A stretch of DNA of 64,000 bases from Pholiota molesta (GCA_014925825.1 JACGCK010000106.1:62001-126000), one strand, 5' to 3'. Positions 45,477-60,587 are shown, counted from the stretch's first letter. The notes: generated by a model not told the origin, from the sequence alone. Numbers and translations: made by a program.

Positions 45477-46983
45477 TGTTATGTGATGGGGTGTGGTTGG
45501 TTAAGTTGTTAAGCTGCTTTGGGCTGTTGGAGAGGCTGAATGCGAATGATTTGAGGGGATGAAGAAGGGATGAGTAGCAAAATTGGGTGGCCTTTTATGG
45601 ATTTTGCTGCTCGTCAAGAAGGTGTTAACTTTGTGGCGTCCCAGTCCGCGCATGGTCCCGTGGCTCCGTCCCAGCCGTTGGTATGACAAACTAATCCGTT
45701 TAATCGAAAAACGACAACTGAACAAATCTATCAAGGTGCGATACGCCTCCAGATTGGGACATCGTCCAGCGTTCAGTCCAGATCTAGAAGGCACAGATAC
45801 GACCCACGAACCGGGCGAGTCATCACCGCGAACCTATTTCTGAGCCGACTCGCTTTCCCAAGCCATTCTCCCAAACGCGGTTAGATCTTACTTCAACTTC
45901 AAGGCTTTTGGTTCCCGGTGTCTCGGCCCCGTGCGGATGAAGTCGCAAAGAAAAAGTGTATGGTCACAGGAACAGGACACGTTGAGTCTTGGAGTGATTC
46001 ATGAAGCCAAAGGCCACCTCCACGCGTGATAATCGCCACTGTGCTTTTGCACAAAAATATGCCGACCCTGGGGGCCCTTTGCAGAGCAAAAGCTTCATCA
46101 CATATGCAAAAAAACGCGCTGATGGTCAACGGAAAACGCTTACTCAGTCCACCGATCCCAGGCCTAAACTCTCGTATGACGCGACGATTTTGCCTCGTGT
46201 GATGCGAGTGTGGGCGTCGACACACCAAGACTAGCTTGCAATGAGGATGGGTCTCCTTTCATAGTCCTTTGAGGAGCAATCTGTTCACGAATGCTCACAG
46301 CATTCGCACAGCATCATAATATGTGACGACTCGGATAGAATGGAAGAACTCAGGGTTGATTAGTAGTGCGCGCTCAAAGCAGTGTGGTTACACTGTTACA
46401 GCGCTAACCACTCAAAACGTCGGACCTTGAAATCAGATAAATTCCGACTGAATGAGAGGGTAGAAAAAACACAGAGAAAACGTGTCTCGAGACCGATAAC
46501 AAGCCTTGGCCGGTGGCCCACGATAAGAATGACCCCAGGATGAAGAGAGAGAAAATACCGCTGGTCAATTCGCGCAAATTACTCGCATACTTTCCATGCA
46601 TTGAGCCACATCTGTCAGAGGCGGCGGCACGTTGTGCAAAACTGTATCAAACCTTTGTCGATTGAGACGGCCTACATTGCCGCTCGAATAAATTACTTCT
46701 TGAAAGAACATACACATGCGGGCTTTGCGGATATATCATTAGCACACCTTCACAAGAAGACCGGTCAAATATTTTATTGCTAACCCGATTAAATAAACAA
46801 GTAGGCTGTCCATTGGATATGTCACCACTCAAACGACGTGTACGCCAGCATCTAAGTAGGTTCTTCCTGGGTGTCATAATTGTAAATTGACAGGCATCAT
46901 CAACACGATTTCAGAACTAAAATAATACACGCTATGAAAAGAAACACATGCCGCAGCGCCCACTCAATAAACTTTCCCGTTCC
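45477..46983. other. 1.5 kb intergenic
   Basis: Promoter of the small Cys-rich gene at the left (TATA-like box 45591-45600) and TPX2-like 3' flank at the right. No other gene seen. Confidence 0.5.
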
Positions 46984-49262
46984 TCATCTCCCGAGAGAAT
47001 CGAATTTACTATCCTTTTTCCTCGGCGCTTCCTTGTACCATTCTGGGACGCTGTGGGCTTTGGGAATAGCTTTCTTCCGCAGCTCACGAAGCTCGCGCTC
47101 CTCCTGCTCCTCGCGTTCCCTTCTTCTCTCCTCGTTGAGCCACTCCTGCTCGCGTTCTTTCTCTTTTATCATCTCGTCAAACTTTTGCCGCTCTTTCACC
47201 CGCAGATCTGTCACCAGCTGGATAGGCTGAGGCACGGTCGGGTGAATGTTCTCTTTGAGAAGAGCGAGTTTGGCTTCCTGCGCTGCGTGCATTGCCTGGA
47301 AGTCAGGGATGGGAACGTGGTATTTGCGCTCTCTTTGTGAATACTGTGATTGCGAGTGAGATGAAGCCTCGGCATCTCCCTTCTGGGGCCACCCTTGCGC
47401 ACTAGAAGCCGCGACTCAGGCAATGACTGGAATGGGACGGGTTTTGTGGCGTCTGGCAAAGGAGGAACTTGGAAGGTCTAGTTTACGAAAGCGAAATTAA
47501 ATGTTTGATTCGGGAACGAGGTATGGGCGTGAAGAAGAAAACTTACAGGACGTTCGGATATTTTCTCATTGAAGCTTTTCCCTTGCCCCTGGAGGATGAT
47601 AGTGAGGACACCGGTCGCTTCGTATCATTGTCCTGCGGGCGTGAGCTGCGTAATAGCCTCGTAGATCCTGATGAAGTAGAGGTGGAGGCCGAGCTAGATT
47701 TCGTCATAGCCTTATTATCATCATGCGAAGGCTTACTTCGCCGAAGTGTGGACGCTTGGCGAGAGATAGTGGTTCCTCTGGTCTTCGGCTTCGTTATCTC
47801 CTCACCCATCGGCTTGGAACGAGAACTGGAAGCCGACGGATTAGACGCATGTTGTTTGCGGGTTATGATTTGCCTAGTTGTGGCCGATGCCAAATTCGAA
47901 GAAGAGCCAGCGCCGATATTCCCCGCGGGTGATGGGTCTGCCTTGCCCCTCTTGCGAGACAAGGAGTCGGACGTAGGAGATGCCGGCCTCTTGCTGGAAG
48001 TTCTCAGAGGAGATATCAGGTCTTTAGCCGGCGGGGTGGGAGGAGTCGGTACAAAGGCTGGACGTTTTCTGGGCGAAACCTGTGATAGTGTCAATGGGCC
48101 GTCGTTGTCAATGCTGCTTATTGTTAGCGGGACATCGCTAGGCGTGATCTTCGGCGTGACATGGGATTTGCTATCAGAGTCTAAAGAGTTATGTGTAACC
48201 AAAGATGGCACAGAATTGTATACCCTAAGCCAAACATCGTCAGCATACATAAGCTTTTCTGTCGTCTCGTTCACAAGTATGTGTAAAAAACGCACCCGAA
48301 GGAGTTGGTAAGGTTTTGGCCATATTGAACCAAGCGCTCAGCAACCCCACCACTTGATTCCATGCTATCAATATATGATTCATCTCCATTGAGGTCCTCG
48401 GAGAAGGTGGGTTTGGCGTGCGATGGGAAAACTGGGCGTAGCTCTTCGACCGAGTTGGAGATCTGGACAGGAGACCGGCCTACAGATAAATTGCTTGTCG
48501 CTCGCGGCTTTGTGACACCACCTTCTATAACTATCTATAGTAGAGAAAAACCCATGGGTTGTCAATCAGTCAATTTTTTTTTCAGGAACGATGACGGTCG
48601 GGGAAGCGCAAGGGGCAGAACCTACATACCTGTTTGTTTCTGGGCACTGGCTTCTGTCGCCTTTCTGAGCGGGATGCCAGTGGAGGTAGCCTTTTCTCAA
48701 GCGATGTCTTCCTAATTCCTTTCGGCCTTCGATTCTCCATCATCATAGGTTCCTGATCATTTGGCGACGAAGGAACGTGCAAGTCTGCAGTGAGAGTGTC
48801 TATATCCTTCTTGAAAGTTGCCATTCGCCCAGGAGAGAGCGCCGCATCAGCGGGAGGAGGGCGGGCGAGTGATGATGTGATTGGCCTCAGGTTTGACATA
48901 GGCTTTGTGCGGACCTTGCTGAGTTCAGGACGTTGGAGCCGTGTTGTTCTTGTCTCTTCTTCTTTTGGGTTGTATTTGTCGGAAACTCCTTCAGACGAGA
49001 GGGGTATGCTTTTCAAATCTTTCCGTTTTTCGAACGTTGGCCTGGGCGTCAGATCGCGGAGGGTAAGTGGTGCCATGTTCGCAGGTGGGGAAAGAGGCGT
49101 TGCTCCGGCGGATACATTAGCCCCACCGAAGAAGTCCAAGTCGTCTTCTGCTATCAGGTTGTATTCTTGAGCAGCCCCGGGGATTTGAAACGAGAAAGAC
49201 GAGTCTGATACGTCAGGCAAGTGCCTCAGACTAATTTCACCGGAAGTGGATTCAGGTGGCAT
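46984..49262 (-). CDS. TPX2 C-terminal-domain protein (spindle/microtubule associated)
   Basis: Predicted about 659 residues. Exons: 49262-48630, 48534-48296, 48224-47552 (or 47547), 47477-47403 and 47343-46984. The first three exons encode a Ser/Pro/Lys-rich, probably disordered region with SPRKRPAFVPTPPTPP. The last two carry the TPX2 domain: PVPFQSLPESRLL joined to YSQRERKYHVPIPDFQAMHA, then QPIQLVTDLRVKERQKFDEM and a long charged coiled coil (EKEREQEWLNEERRREREEQ), ending near KAIPKAHSVPEWYKEAP, like the C-terminus of human TPX2. TPX2 proteins bind microtubules and Aurora A; an Aurora-binding motif is not evident. At the exon 3/4 junction the strong donor GTAAGT (after base 47547) gives the wrong phase. 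A poor donor, GTCCTG (exon end 47552), keeps the frame; otherwise one base is missing. Confidence 0.75.
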
Positions 49263-52200
49263 TGCAGGATGTTATGGTATAAGCTATCGGAAGTTTTGGG
49301 TGTCCGCGATAGAAGAGTTAAGACGGGTGGTATACAAGAATAGTGGCCTTGTATAGTCCGATAAACGATATGCAAGCGATTCCGGCGTGGACGATGAGCA
49401 GGCAAGGGTTGAGACCACTGACAGTGGAGAGGACAGGAAAGAGCGGAGTCTGAAACGCGTCCCAACATAACATCACGTGGTCGTTCAACAACAACGCGGC
49501 GGCTCGCGGCGCGCCGCTCCGCTATGTTCCTTGGCCTTAACTATAACCATCTCCAAACCTGATCCAAACCGATAAATTGCGGTTCGATTGGTTTATAAAT
49601 TCAAGTTGAATGCGGATACCCATTCTCATTCCTTCAACGTCGCCTACATGTTCGTTGCCCAGAAATTAAAGTTGATGGTCTAGGCGAGCAGTGGCAGAAG
49701 GCGAGACGCGGTTTTAACTTTGCATCGCACTCTCAAATCATATGGATATACTAGAGAAGTTCCCTCTATTAAATTTTAATCCTCCTATGGCATATCACTT
49801 ACTCACCATTGCTTGACAGTGATATCATCGATCTACTTCGGTGCCACACCACGCTATTACTCATTAATTCATTCTCAACCTTCATACAGCGCAACAACCG
49901 TCGGCTTACCGTGGGTCCATTTTGATTTTGAGTAGCCTAGCAGCGTTGATCACCCATACGAGTTTTTTTTTGTTTTGTTTGCTGCATGGCGATATCTGCG
50001 GAAATGAGTGTCGAGCAATATTTCCAATATGCATGCCGGCATCTATCCGCAACCCTTCGGACCGTAGCTGCAGAACGGGCTCCGCACAGTTCATATGGCT
50101 AAATCCCGGGACTACCGTCGATGCCCGTCATGGACTGCTCCAGGGCCAAATCTTTCGAGGCGCGTGCTCCATCATCGTAATGGGTAACGAACTACCTTCT
50201 CCGCCTCGGACCCAACTTCGATGACCGCCATCTTCTTCCCTCGACGCTCTAGACCGGAAGATCTGTTCATGTCTTCGGTATATGCAATCCCGGACACTCG
50301 ATCCTCTTGTTGATGATATCGTTTGTGACCGACGTCCTAGTTTGTTAAGGACATATACGAATTAACCTAACAGGGGCCTAGAGGCACACAAGCGCCGAGC
50401 CTTTTCTATTCTCGAACTTGCGACCGCTTGTCTCCTTCGTCTGGGTCCAGACGACTTCAACGCTCACTGCAAGTCTCGGATATAGCACAAGAAGGACAGC
50501 TCGGCGTCGGGCTTCGTAGTTCATCTATCTGAGGCGCAGCTCGTTGTCCTGGAAATTTCCCTTGGATAGAAGGCAATGCTGCGCCACCTTCTTTTCTACT
50601 TTATCTTCTGGAACTTGCCGTTGCGAGTCGAGGTTGAAGTACCAGAAAACATCTCAGACTGCTCTTCGCACCAATTGGCCAGATTTCTGAATCAGAACGA
50701 CCGCCCTCATCGCTCCTACTGTAAGAAGAATGCGAGCGCGCTTCTGCTTACTTTACTCGTTCCGAGGGCGAACCGCGGGCGCAACTGTCGATCTAGCTGT
50801 TTGGGATCCGTACTGCACCGTCGAGGCTTATTTCGACTGATTGCATCAACGTGGCGGCTGGCTCAGCGTGGTGGCGAGACTCCGACGGCCAGCCCAGCCA
50901 TGATGATGTCGTGTGCTGTCAAGGCGCAGCTTCTCGCAGAGGTGCATCATCGCGCCCCCTCGTGAAATTCGGTGGTCCGTTATCGCTCATTAATTCCTAT
51001 CGCATTGGCTGTCTGCTGGTATCAATCTTGCAAGATCCTAAAGGTTCCGGAGGATATTCTCCCATTGACCACCTTCCGTTGCGCAGTGCCCCATGCAGAC
51101 CAGATATCTGGCGCCTCAGCAGACCGAAGTCGAATTGATCGACGCTATCGACAATGGTTCAAAAAAAAAGTCTTGGGTCAGCTCGCAGTCATCCCGGGCC
51201 GCATTTCGTATAAGTCCATCTCGCGTACCATGTTTCGACGACGTGCTCAAACGTATCGGGCCTACTATCGGCATCAGAGAGCGTCTGAAATTAGCCAGCA
51301 ATGATGTTGTGTGCCACAACCCCCTGGCTCTCCGGTACTTGCCTCGCCTTTGCACGCAGGGCAAAAGAAAATTCGAACTCATCTAGGCGATCAGCGTTTT
51401 CTCACTCAAGTCTTCCTAGTGCGAGGATGCACTTCCCATGAACATCATTTTAGGAATCCATGTCCTACGTACATATTATCATTAATGACGATATGTGATG
51501 CCAGCGGCTAATTGTGCTTTTCTTCTGGACGGCGCCAGATTCCAGGATGCTACCGTAACTGGCGTTAGCATTCAACGAGGGATGGCTTGCTCTTGCGGAA
51601 CCCTCTGCCCAACTTGACGCCTATTCTCACTGGTGACAACCATGGATCAATTCTACACTTTAGCGTACGAAGCTCCTATCGCCAGAAACGTACCTAATAA
51701 TTCTATTCTACGCATAACTCAGCTCCGTATTTGTCTTTGCTCTAGTAAAAATCTTTCTGTTTGGCTTTATCTGTCTTTATCTGTCCGAGATTGTGCCCAA
51801 TCGGGTACCTCGGCTGGCCCCGCACACATATGCAGCACTTGGAGCTGTTCAGGATGAGGCGGATAACGGCCGAGTGGAAACCCACGCCAAACATACCTTC
51901 GTCAAACCAACTTGGTTTGTCGGCGTAATCTAACGCTTAGCGAAGACTGGAAACTTCCACTGAGTGGCAACCACCGATATTGCTCTGCGAGCGCTTTGTT
52001 TTTTCAAGTTCCGTAGCGCGAAGCCATTTTCTCAACTAGTTCCCAACTAGCAAACGGAACGGATCATGGATCCAATAACTCCAGTACTTATTGTTGTTTT
52101 CGCCGACCGTTATTTATCGCTATGTACGAGAAATGCCCACAGCCCAATGACGATAAGGGGAACCTTTAACCTTTTTGCAGGGACGTGTCTCCAGTCTTCG

Positions 52201-52284
52201 GTTCGCACCACACAATAATCTTATCTATCCATCCGCCATCATGTCGGCAAAAGATAATAATGGAGTCTGTCGGATGCTGTCTAC
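49263..52284. other. 3.0 kb without a convincing gene
   Basis: TPX2-like promoter at the left. Plus-strand frames at 50576-51511 are consecutive but in changing frames, with no recognised family; possibly a decayed gene. Confidence 0.4.
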
Positions 52285-53508
52285 CTACACGAACTGCAAT
52301 GGGTGTTGATCTTTCTGACTTATCAAGATTTCTACGTCTCCCAAACCTTGGTCGACGTATTCTTTGCCACTGAGTTCTTCCTGTAATTTTAGAGCGAGGG
52401 TAGGAAGATAACCGCGTTCGGTATTCGTATGGCCACCTTGCAGTCGTTCAGAACATGATGAACAAGTAATAGTGACATAAATTTTATGTGGATGCTTACA
52501 TAGAATGACGTGCTTGCCAGCTGCGACTGCAGCCAGAACCTCGTGCTATGGTCACGAATATGAGCTTACTTTTTTACCGTAGATAAGGAAGTGGTTCCGT
52601 ACGTGCTGCATCTCCCCAGTGAAATATACATCCGCGTCTTGACCAGCCAACATCGAGCCACCCGACCCAGCACATATGGCGATAGTGCGTATCAACGCCG
52701 TGCGTGACTGGCCTTGAGGAGGATATCCAACTTGGACTATCAGTCATGAACAGCCCAACGTGGAATATGGTTTAGCAATCTGAACACGCCGCACAAAGAA
52801 GAGAGAAACAAACTTTGGGAGAGTTTCAAATGCGACTTTATCCTTTTTTCCAGAACATCCATCCCTATCGCCTCGTTTAACTCAACAAGTCTGCCTTGAC
52901 CTCCCTCGCTATTGCTGTGCTGAAAATCTCCATCAAGCGAGCGAATTTCGCCATTACCCTTCCCATTCATCAGGCCTTCCGCCAGCCAGTCGTTTATGCC
53001 ACCCCAGACGAAGTCAAGTGCCGTGTGTGGGGAATAGACAGATACGCCCTGCGCGGCACATTGCAGAAGCGAAGCCTGCAGCGGGTTCGAAAGTGTGATC
53101 GACTTCAATCCCTGGAAGACGGGCGGGTGATAGGCCACAATGACCGAGGCGCCTTTCGACAGCGATTCTGCGACGACGGCAGAAGTCAAGCTAAAATGAT
53201 GCAACTCAACCCATGTATATATCGGAAAGCGTTGAAGGACGATCGTACTCAATGGTGAGAAGAACTTTGCGTCCTTGCGGCGGCACAGGCGATTCTGCGG
53301 ATGACGCATTGAGCACCCTATGTGCGTTGAGAGGCTGTAACGCGACTTACCGAGTAAGAGGCCAACCTGGAGGTAATACAGCCGCCATTAAGCATCCAGC
53401 AGAAGTTCAGGTGTACGCAAGTCTGACATTATCCCATTTTTCGGCAAGTCGCGGTGGTGCAATGCGCTTCATGGCATTGCACACGGATTTTAACAGGAGA
53501 TTTGACAT
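52285..53508 (-). CDS. NIF3: NIF3 / DUF34 family protein
   Basis: Conserved metal-binding protein (NGG1-interacting factor 3-like; DUF34) with a possible GTP-cyclohydrolase-related fold; its cellular job is unsettled. Predicted 283 residues. Exons: 53508-53428, 53366-53351 (16 nt), 53294-53249, 53190-52814, 52736-52603, 52545-52500 and 52436-52285, in phase. Signatures: PPRLAEKWDNV joined to GLLLGE, RKVLLTIDLTSAVVAESL, VIVAYHPPVFQGLKSI (metal-site His), VSVYSPHTALDFVWGGINDW, then IAICAGSGGSMLAGQDADVY, FTGEMQHHEVLAAVAAGKHV and ILCGHTNTERGYLPTLALKL, ending with KDQHPLQFV. The start ATG 53508 (MSNLLLKSV) is the only ATG in the upstream frame. Confidence 0.93.
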
Positions 53509-56500
53509 TTTGAGAGGTGTTTTTAAAAATTTGAAGGAGTCAACGACGTGTTTGGATTCTGGAATGAGTGGTTGAGGCGTGGTGAGCACCGTGGGCAAAA
53601 ATAATCAACGATCTGCGTGACCCCAGACACTCGGGTACTTTTGGATCAGGGAAGGAATGCCACTCAAAGGCCATTAGCATGTATTTGAATTTGAGTACTC
53701 GACCATTATCAGCTGGAAGAAAAACAAGCTATATACTCGTGGCTAGTGAACGACAATGTGATCTATTTTTTTCTCACCGATGTTGATAATTTTTGATTCG
53801 GATAAGCCATGCGCATCCCATTGTGAATACTTACCGTGGCTTTGCCAATTGCTTGAACATTTAGATAAGATTAAAGATGTGATTCAACCACGAAGTCCTT
53901 AAGAACCAGGGAATGTGAATTTGTAAGCCTCCTATGAGAATGGGAAACTGAATAATTTTAGGTGGTAGATAGGTTATATACACTGAACAAAGTCTGTAGG
54001 TATATATTGTCCTCTTTCATAAGTGCGAGACTGATTGACAGAAGATGCCAGAAATCCTTACTAAGCTTATAGCAGACGCTGCAAAATCCTTTCGAGCGAA
54101 GGCATATGCCGTCAGTGGGGGGAGAAGTCTCTAGAATACCGGCACTGTGTTGGTGGAATATAATTCGACGAGAAGGAGATAGAACTGCGGCGGAACGCAC
54201 ATTCATTCCATGTCAATAGATCTACACGGAAGGTCCACGGAAAATTGACGCTGTATTCGCGTGCAGGCAGGATGGTAGGAAGCAGGCACTGCTCTTTATT
54301 TCCCCAATGGACTTATCATGGCTCAATGAACGAAGCTTAATTTGACTGGTCCTGAGAAAGAAAGACGATGCGTGCTGCACAAATTCGAACTCGTGCTGGT
54401 CATGAGTATGCCGTAAAAATAAACGCTGATCGAAAAGAGATAGACAGTCAAGGGCATCAGAAGAGCACCCCTGCAGCATTGGGGAAACCGGAAAAGCGAA
54501 AGGTTTCTAGAAGCCAAGGAAGAATGCGTCAAGAAAAACCAGATTAGAGGACCTGTGGGTGCATGCTGCAGTGGCACTCACAAGGTCAGCACGGTAACGA
54601 GCTCGAGCCGTTCCGACCGTGCCCACTGGAGTAAAATCTGGGGAAGGATGCGACCGATAGAGATAGTGGCCTAGAGTACATCAAAGAAACTTTAGATTGA
54701 GCACAACCTCGCACATACTTATCATGAGAGCATCGCGGCCGACCGAAAATACCGCTATCGACTTTATGTGGGCGCAAACTTGGCGTCAGGAATGAGCCAG
54801 AATAGATAGTATACTGTAGCAGAACGCATGGCGACCTGGAGCGAAGACGCGAAAGCAGTAATGCTAGCTGCGGCGTGCTTGTGGAACAGGTCCTCATGTG
54901 GTGTATTGCGACACCCGAGACGCCAAAGAAGCTTCGATGAATAGCTATCGCTACGCGAGATGTTTTCAACATCCGGATATACAAAATACAATCGCCAACC
55001 AAACGAGGCGTAAGAATGGAGCGCTTTATAGCAGAGATGAACTTGCTTGACCCGGCTCAGTAGTGTCTTCATCTTAAAACTGAGAAGAGCTTGGCCAGGC
55101 CTCAAGGCCTAAGGTCGTCATTTAAGCGCCAGAAACATGGATCAGGTACAACGTGTTACTGGAACATTTATTCTTGTCAGAGCACTTAGAACGGTGGTCA
55201 ATAAATACATTACCAAACCTCACTACTGAACACAAGCGGTCCTGAGAGACTGGCGACAGAAACCCACCAACAGCGCAAGCTGTTTCCTAGATACTTTCAC
55301 AGCGAAGAAGGTCGATCATCGCTTGCAGTAAATCCATTACGGCGGGGCGGGAAGAGCCTTAAAATTCTAATATTCACATCACCACCGTCCGGATTTTGGC
55401 CCGTCTTCCGATGGTAATGAAAAATCGTAAGCGATGAGTGGGAGAGTAACGACATGAAAAATGTGCGGAGACACGGTGCTCACATCAATTCTTACCATCG
55501 TTCTCGCCGTGGGCTAGTCAACTCCATCAGAGCCTGGCACGAGAAAAAAAAATACATGTTTAACCTGTCAGTAAGACTATATGGCACATCTTGCAAAATG
55601 AGACCTAACTTTAGAAGCGATATGATGGGGCACGCCGGCTCGAACCTCTGCACGGTGAACAAACTGAACCAAGATCCGAGTGCTCATTCGTATGGGTTTG
55701 AATTCGAGTTTGATCAGGTAACGATATTATCGATGAGGCGATGGAGAAAGAGAAGGTTGATTTGTTACAAAAACAAACCTGATTGAAAGGTCGGAGCTTG
55801 GAGATCCAATTATGCGCTTCCAGGTACGTTCGAACCTCAGTCGTCGACGCTGAGAATAGAGTGTGTGGGGAACGAACATACATATAAGCGCGAAAGGACA
55901 AACTTCAAACCGCAAATCCTGGAGCCCCAACAATATTCTTCTGCTTCCAGAATTCAGTTGACAGTGATACGGACGCCCGGCGACGTCTGATGCGTGAAGC
56001 ATCATCTTCGGACGAATACACTCGATCGTCAACATGATGCCGCCGCTAAAAAGCCGACAATTGCTATTTTATCAGCCAATGTCGTCGTCGACGGCCCGAA
56101 AATGAGTCAGAGTGGATCGATAGGATGCGTACAGTGTCCAAGTAGGTCAGCCAAAAAGATTTGGGTGACCAACGGCCATAAGAAGAGAGAGAAAATGCGG
56201 ACGCGATCGCGTGGGTAGCGGCGGTGCTTGGCGTATACCGTAAGATAATCGAGTCGGCCGTCAGCCAGGCCATTTTCCACTCGTAGAGCTAGATCAAGCT
56301 CCTTTGCACTTCTGGAGCTATTAGCTATGAGGAATGGATATGTCATGACTTTCAAACAAAGCCGCGGAAGACCAATGCGAGAATATCGCTTCTCCGCGGA
56401 AGTCCATATTTATTTCTGTGACAGTCAGTGGTCTTAGGGATCCAACGGCGCACTCTTGGGCGCCCGGATACGATATTAGTTCCCGAGATGCCCGCGGAAT

Positions 56501-56768
56501 TAACAGCTAAATAGACGATTCGTTAAGCGCGGTTAAGGTATTAGAGGCACAAGCACTCACCTTGAAAAGCATATTGGTCTATCGGAGTCTTACATGAAAC
56601 AAACTATCCATGAAAAACTTGTGAAAAACAGACAAACCCATTCGAGCAGTAACTCAGTCGACGAGAAATACTCATTGGGAAAGAGGGAATTTGGGTTCAT
56701 GGCCATTTTGATTCGGATGAAACGATTTCGAAGCACCAGCAAAAAGATTTCTATTTGAATAAGAGAAT
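53509..56768. other. 3.3 kb without an intact gene; possible membrane-protein remnant
   Basis: NIF3 promoter at the left, NDUFS2 3' flank at the right. On the minus strand, 54580-56355, hydrophobic frames such as LTVYAKHRRYPRDRVRIFSL and WPLVTQIFLADLLGHCTHP resemble pieces of a multi-helix fungal membrane protein, but stops and frame changes prevent a model. Confidence 0.35.
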
Positions 56769-58810
<2,042 letters not shown>

Positions 58811-58968
58811 GGTCGCTGTGTCGGATAGAGTGAAGACCTTCGTGCTGGACACCGGAGTTTGGCGGGAAGCAGCGTGACTGGGAACATGTGACTGACTCAA
58901 TGCAACGTTGTGACCGCAGCGTAAACGAGTGTAGATGTGACACTAATGTTAATAGCCGTCCACCACTT
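58811..58968. promoter_or_regulatory. Short divergent promoter between NDUFS2 and the MPR/Atg27-like gene
   Basis: Only 158 bp separate the two ATGs, so both 5'UTRs and promoters must share or overlap this stretch. No TATA box noticed. Confidence 0.6.
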
Positions 58969-60587
58969 ATGTTCTCAAGAACTAGCTGGGTTTCTGTCCT
59001 CCTGCTCCTGGTTTCTCTCCGATATGGCGCGCTTGCACAAGAAAAGCCCTGTGTAATCCATGATAATGGGAAATTCTACGATTTAAACCCTCTAAAGGCG
59101 AGGTATTACACGCTTCGTGGCGAAGTCCCCTAACTACCGCTATGACGAGCTGGCTTAACCCAATTTATCTGTCTAGTAAAGACTATGAGGTCAAAACCTC
59201 TACAAACCAATCTATATGGCTGAATGTTTGCCAAAACGTCAAAACCGACTTATTCGGGATAAAGGACGACTCTATCGATGCTGGTGATGTTGGAGGCTTT
59301 ATTCGACGTGCACACGGGGATTTTATTATCGGGTGAGTAACCTCTCAATATCTAGAATGCTAAATATCTCACTGTAAATGTACTTTCTGTAGCAAATTTA
59401 ATACTTCACTCAGCATATTTGACTCGCGCCCGCGATTCGTTATGTCTGCTGGCTCACGTTGTAAACCAAAACCTGGGGATCAAACCACCGACATAAGGGC
59501 ATCCTCTATGGTGGAGTTTGTCTGCGACGCGTCAGTTTTTGGCGTTGGAAGCCCTCGTCTTCTTGCCCAACTTCCGCCCGGTGAGGACGAAATAGGATGT
59601 GCATACGTCATTGAATGGCGAACTCATGTATGAATTCGAATTATATTTCTTATTATCCGGTCTCAAGGCTCATATTTTCTTGCAGTTAGCTTGTCCAACC
59701 TCTGAAGGTGGAGGTGTATGGGGTTTCTTCGTCATACTGGGCCTTATGTGAGTAATCCCTCTTTCAATGCCCATTCACGAGTTAATGCGCAGCACAACCC
59801 AGCTTCCTCGTGCTGCTCATGACCTACACTGTCCTCGGGACACTCTACAATCGTTTTGTACTTCAACTCAGAGGATTTGACCAAATCCCGCAATTCTCCA
59901 TAGAAAGCATGCAATACCACGGACGCGAGGCATGGGACTGGATCAAAGACATGACCGCTGCTCTAGGCCTAGGAGGATCAGCTGGACGAGGTGGCGGTCA
60001 AGGATACAATGGGATCCCATCCGGCGGTCTGCACATGCCAAATCCAGTCAGTCACCATTCTCAAGCCGCCGGTTTTGGACGCGACGATGATCTCGAAGAG
60101 AACGCTCCTCTAAATAATTCTGGACTGGGAGGGACCGACTTTAATCGTCCTCAACCTAGCAGGAACAGATCTGCGGCATTCCAACGCATGGAGATTAACC
60201 CTGTTTCTCACCAGTCCCAAGTGGCGGCCGGAGCACAATCTCTATCGTTTTCCCCTCCTCTGCATCTTCCCCCCCTTCAGCACCAGCGCAATCGCCTCCG
60301 CAGCAAAATCTAATTCACCACGAAAAGCGTCGAATTGAACTTGCCGCCCGGGATCCTACACCGGAAGAGCGTGACTTCATGCTAGGCGACGACGACGAAG
60401 ATGCACAAGAGCTTGGTGAAGTGAAAGCACCGCCATCATTGGCTGAACGGTCATCAAACGCAAGCACCTCTTCTCAAGGGTCCGCCGCTGGACTGCTAGT
60501 GCATCAGATGCCACCAGCGCAGAACCCAATCCAGCTGCAGCGGCTAGAGGGCGGGACTTGGGCGGTGGTAATGTTACTCTTTTATGA
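58969..60587 (+). CDS. Mannose-6-phosphate-receptor / Atg27-like type I membrane protein, with two apparent 1-bp frame breaks
   Basis: Endomembrane receptor-type protein related to Mrl1/CI-MPR and Atg27, expected in Golgi-endosome traffic. Exons: 58969-59102, 59177-59332, 59393-59627, 59686-59747, and 59803 to the end. Signal peptide MFSRTSWVSVLLLLVSLRYG; a luminal MRH-like domain with paired Cys (KPCVIHDNGKFYDLNPL, WLNVCQNVKTD, SRCKPKPGD, VEFVCDASVFG, GCAYVIEWRTHLACP); one membrane helix (GVWGFFVILGLIFLVLLMTY); then GTLYNRFVLQLRGFDQIPQF and a disordered cytosolic tail. In the last exon the frame closes at 60313, but the family-like tail continues in other frames: QNLIHHEKRRIELAARDPTP, then ARGRDLGGGNVTLL and TGA at 60585-60587. 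One missing base near 60252 (a C run) and one near 60492 would link all three. An alternative to the first break is an 83-nt intron, 60219-60301. Confidence 0.82.

Noticed and set aside
47469..48311. 280-codon plus-strand open frame
   Set aside because: Antisense to TPX2-like exon 3, which has Ser/Pro/Lys-biased codons; the plus product is an implausible Leu/Val/Glu mixture.
50576..51511. Cluster of plus-strand frames
   Set aside because: Frames change without splice signals and no family is recognised.
54580..56355. Possible multi-helix fungal membrane protein on the minus strand
   Set aside because: Hydrophobic segments are present, but frames break repeatedly and no start-to-stop model could be made.
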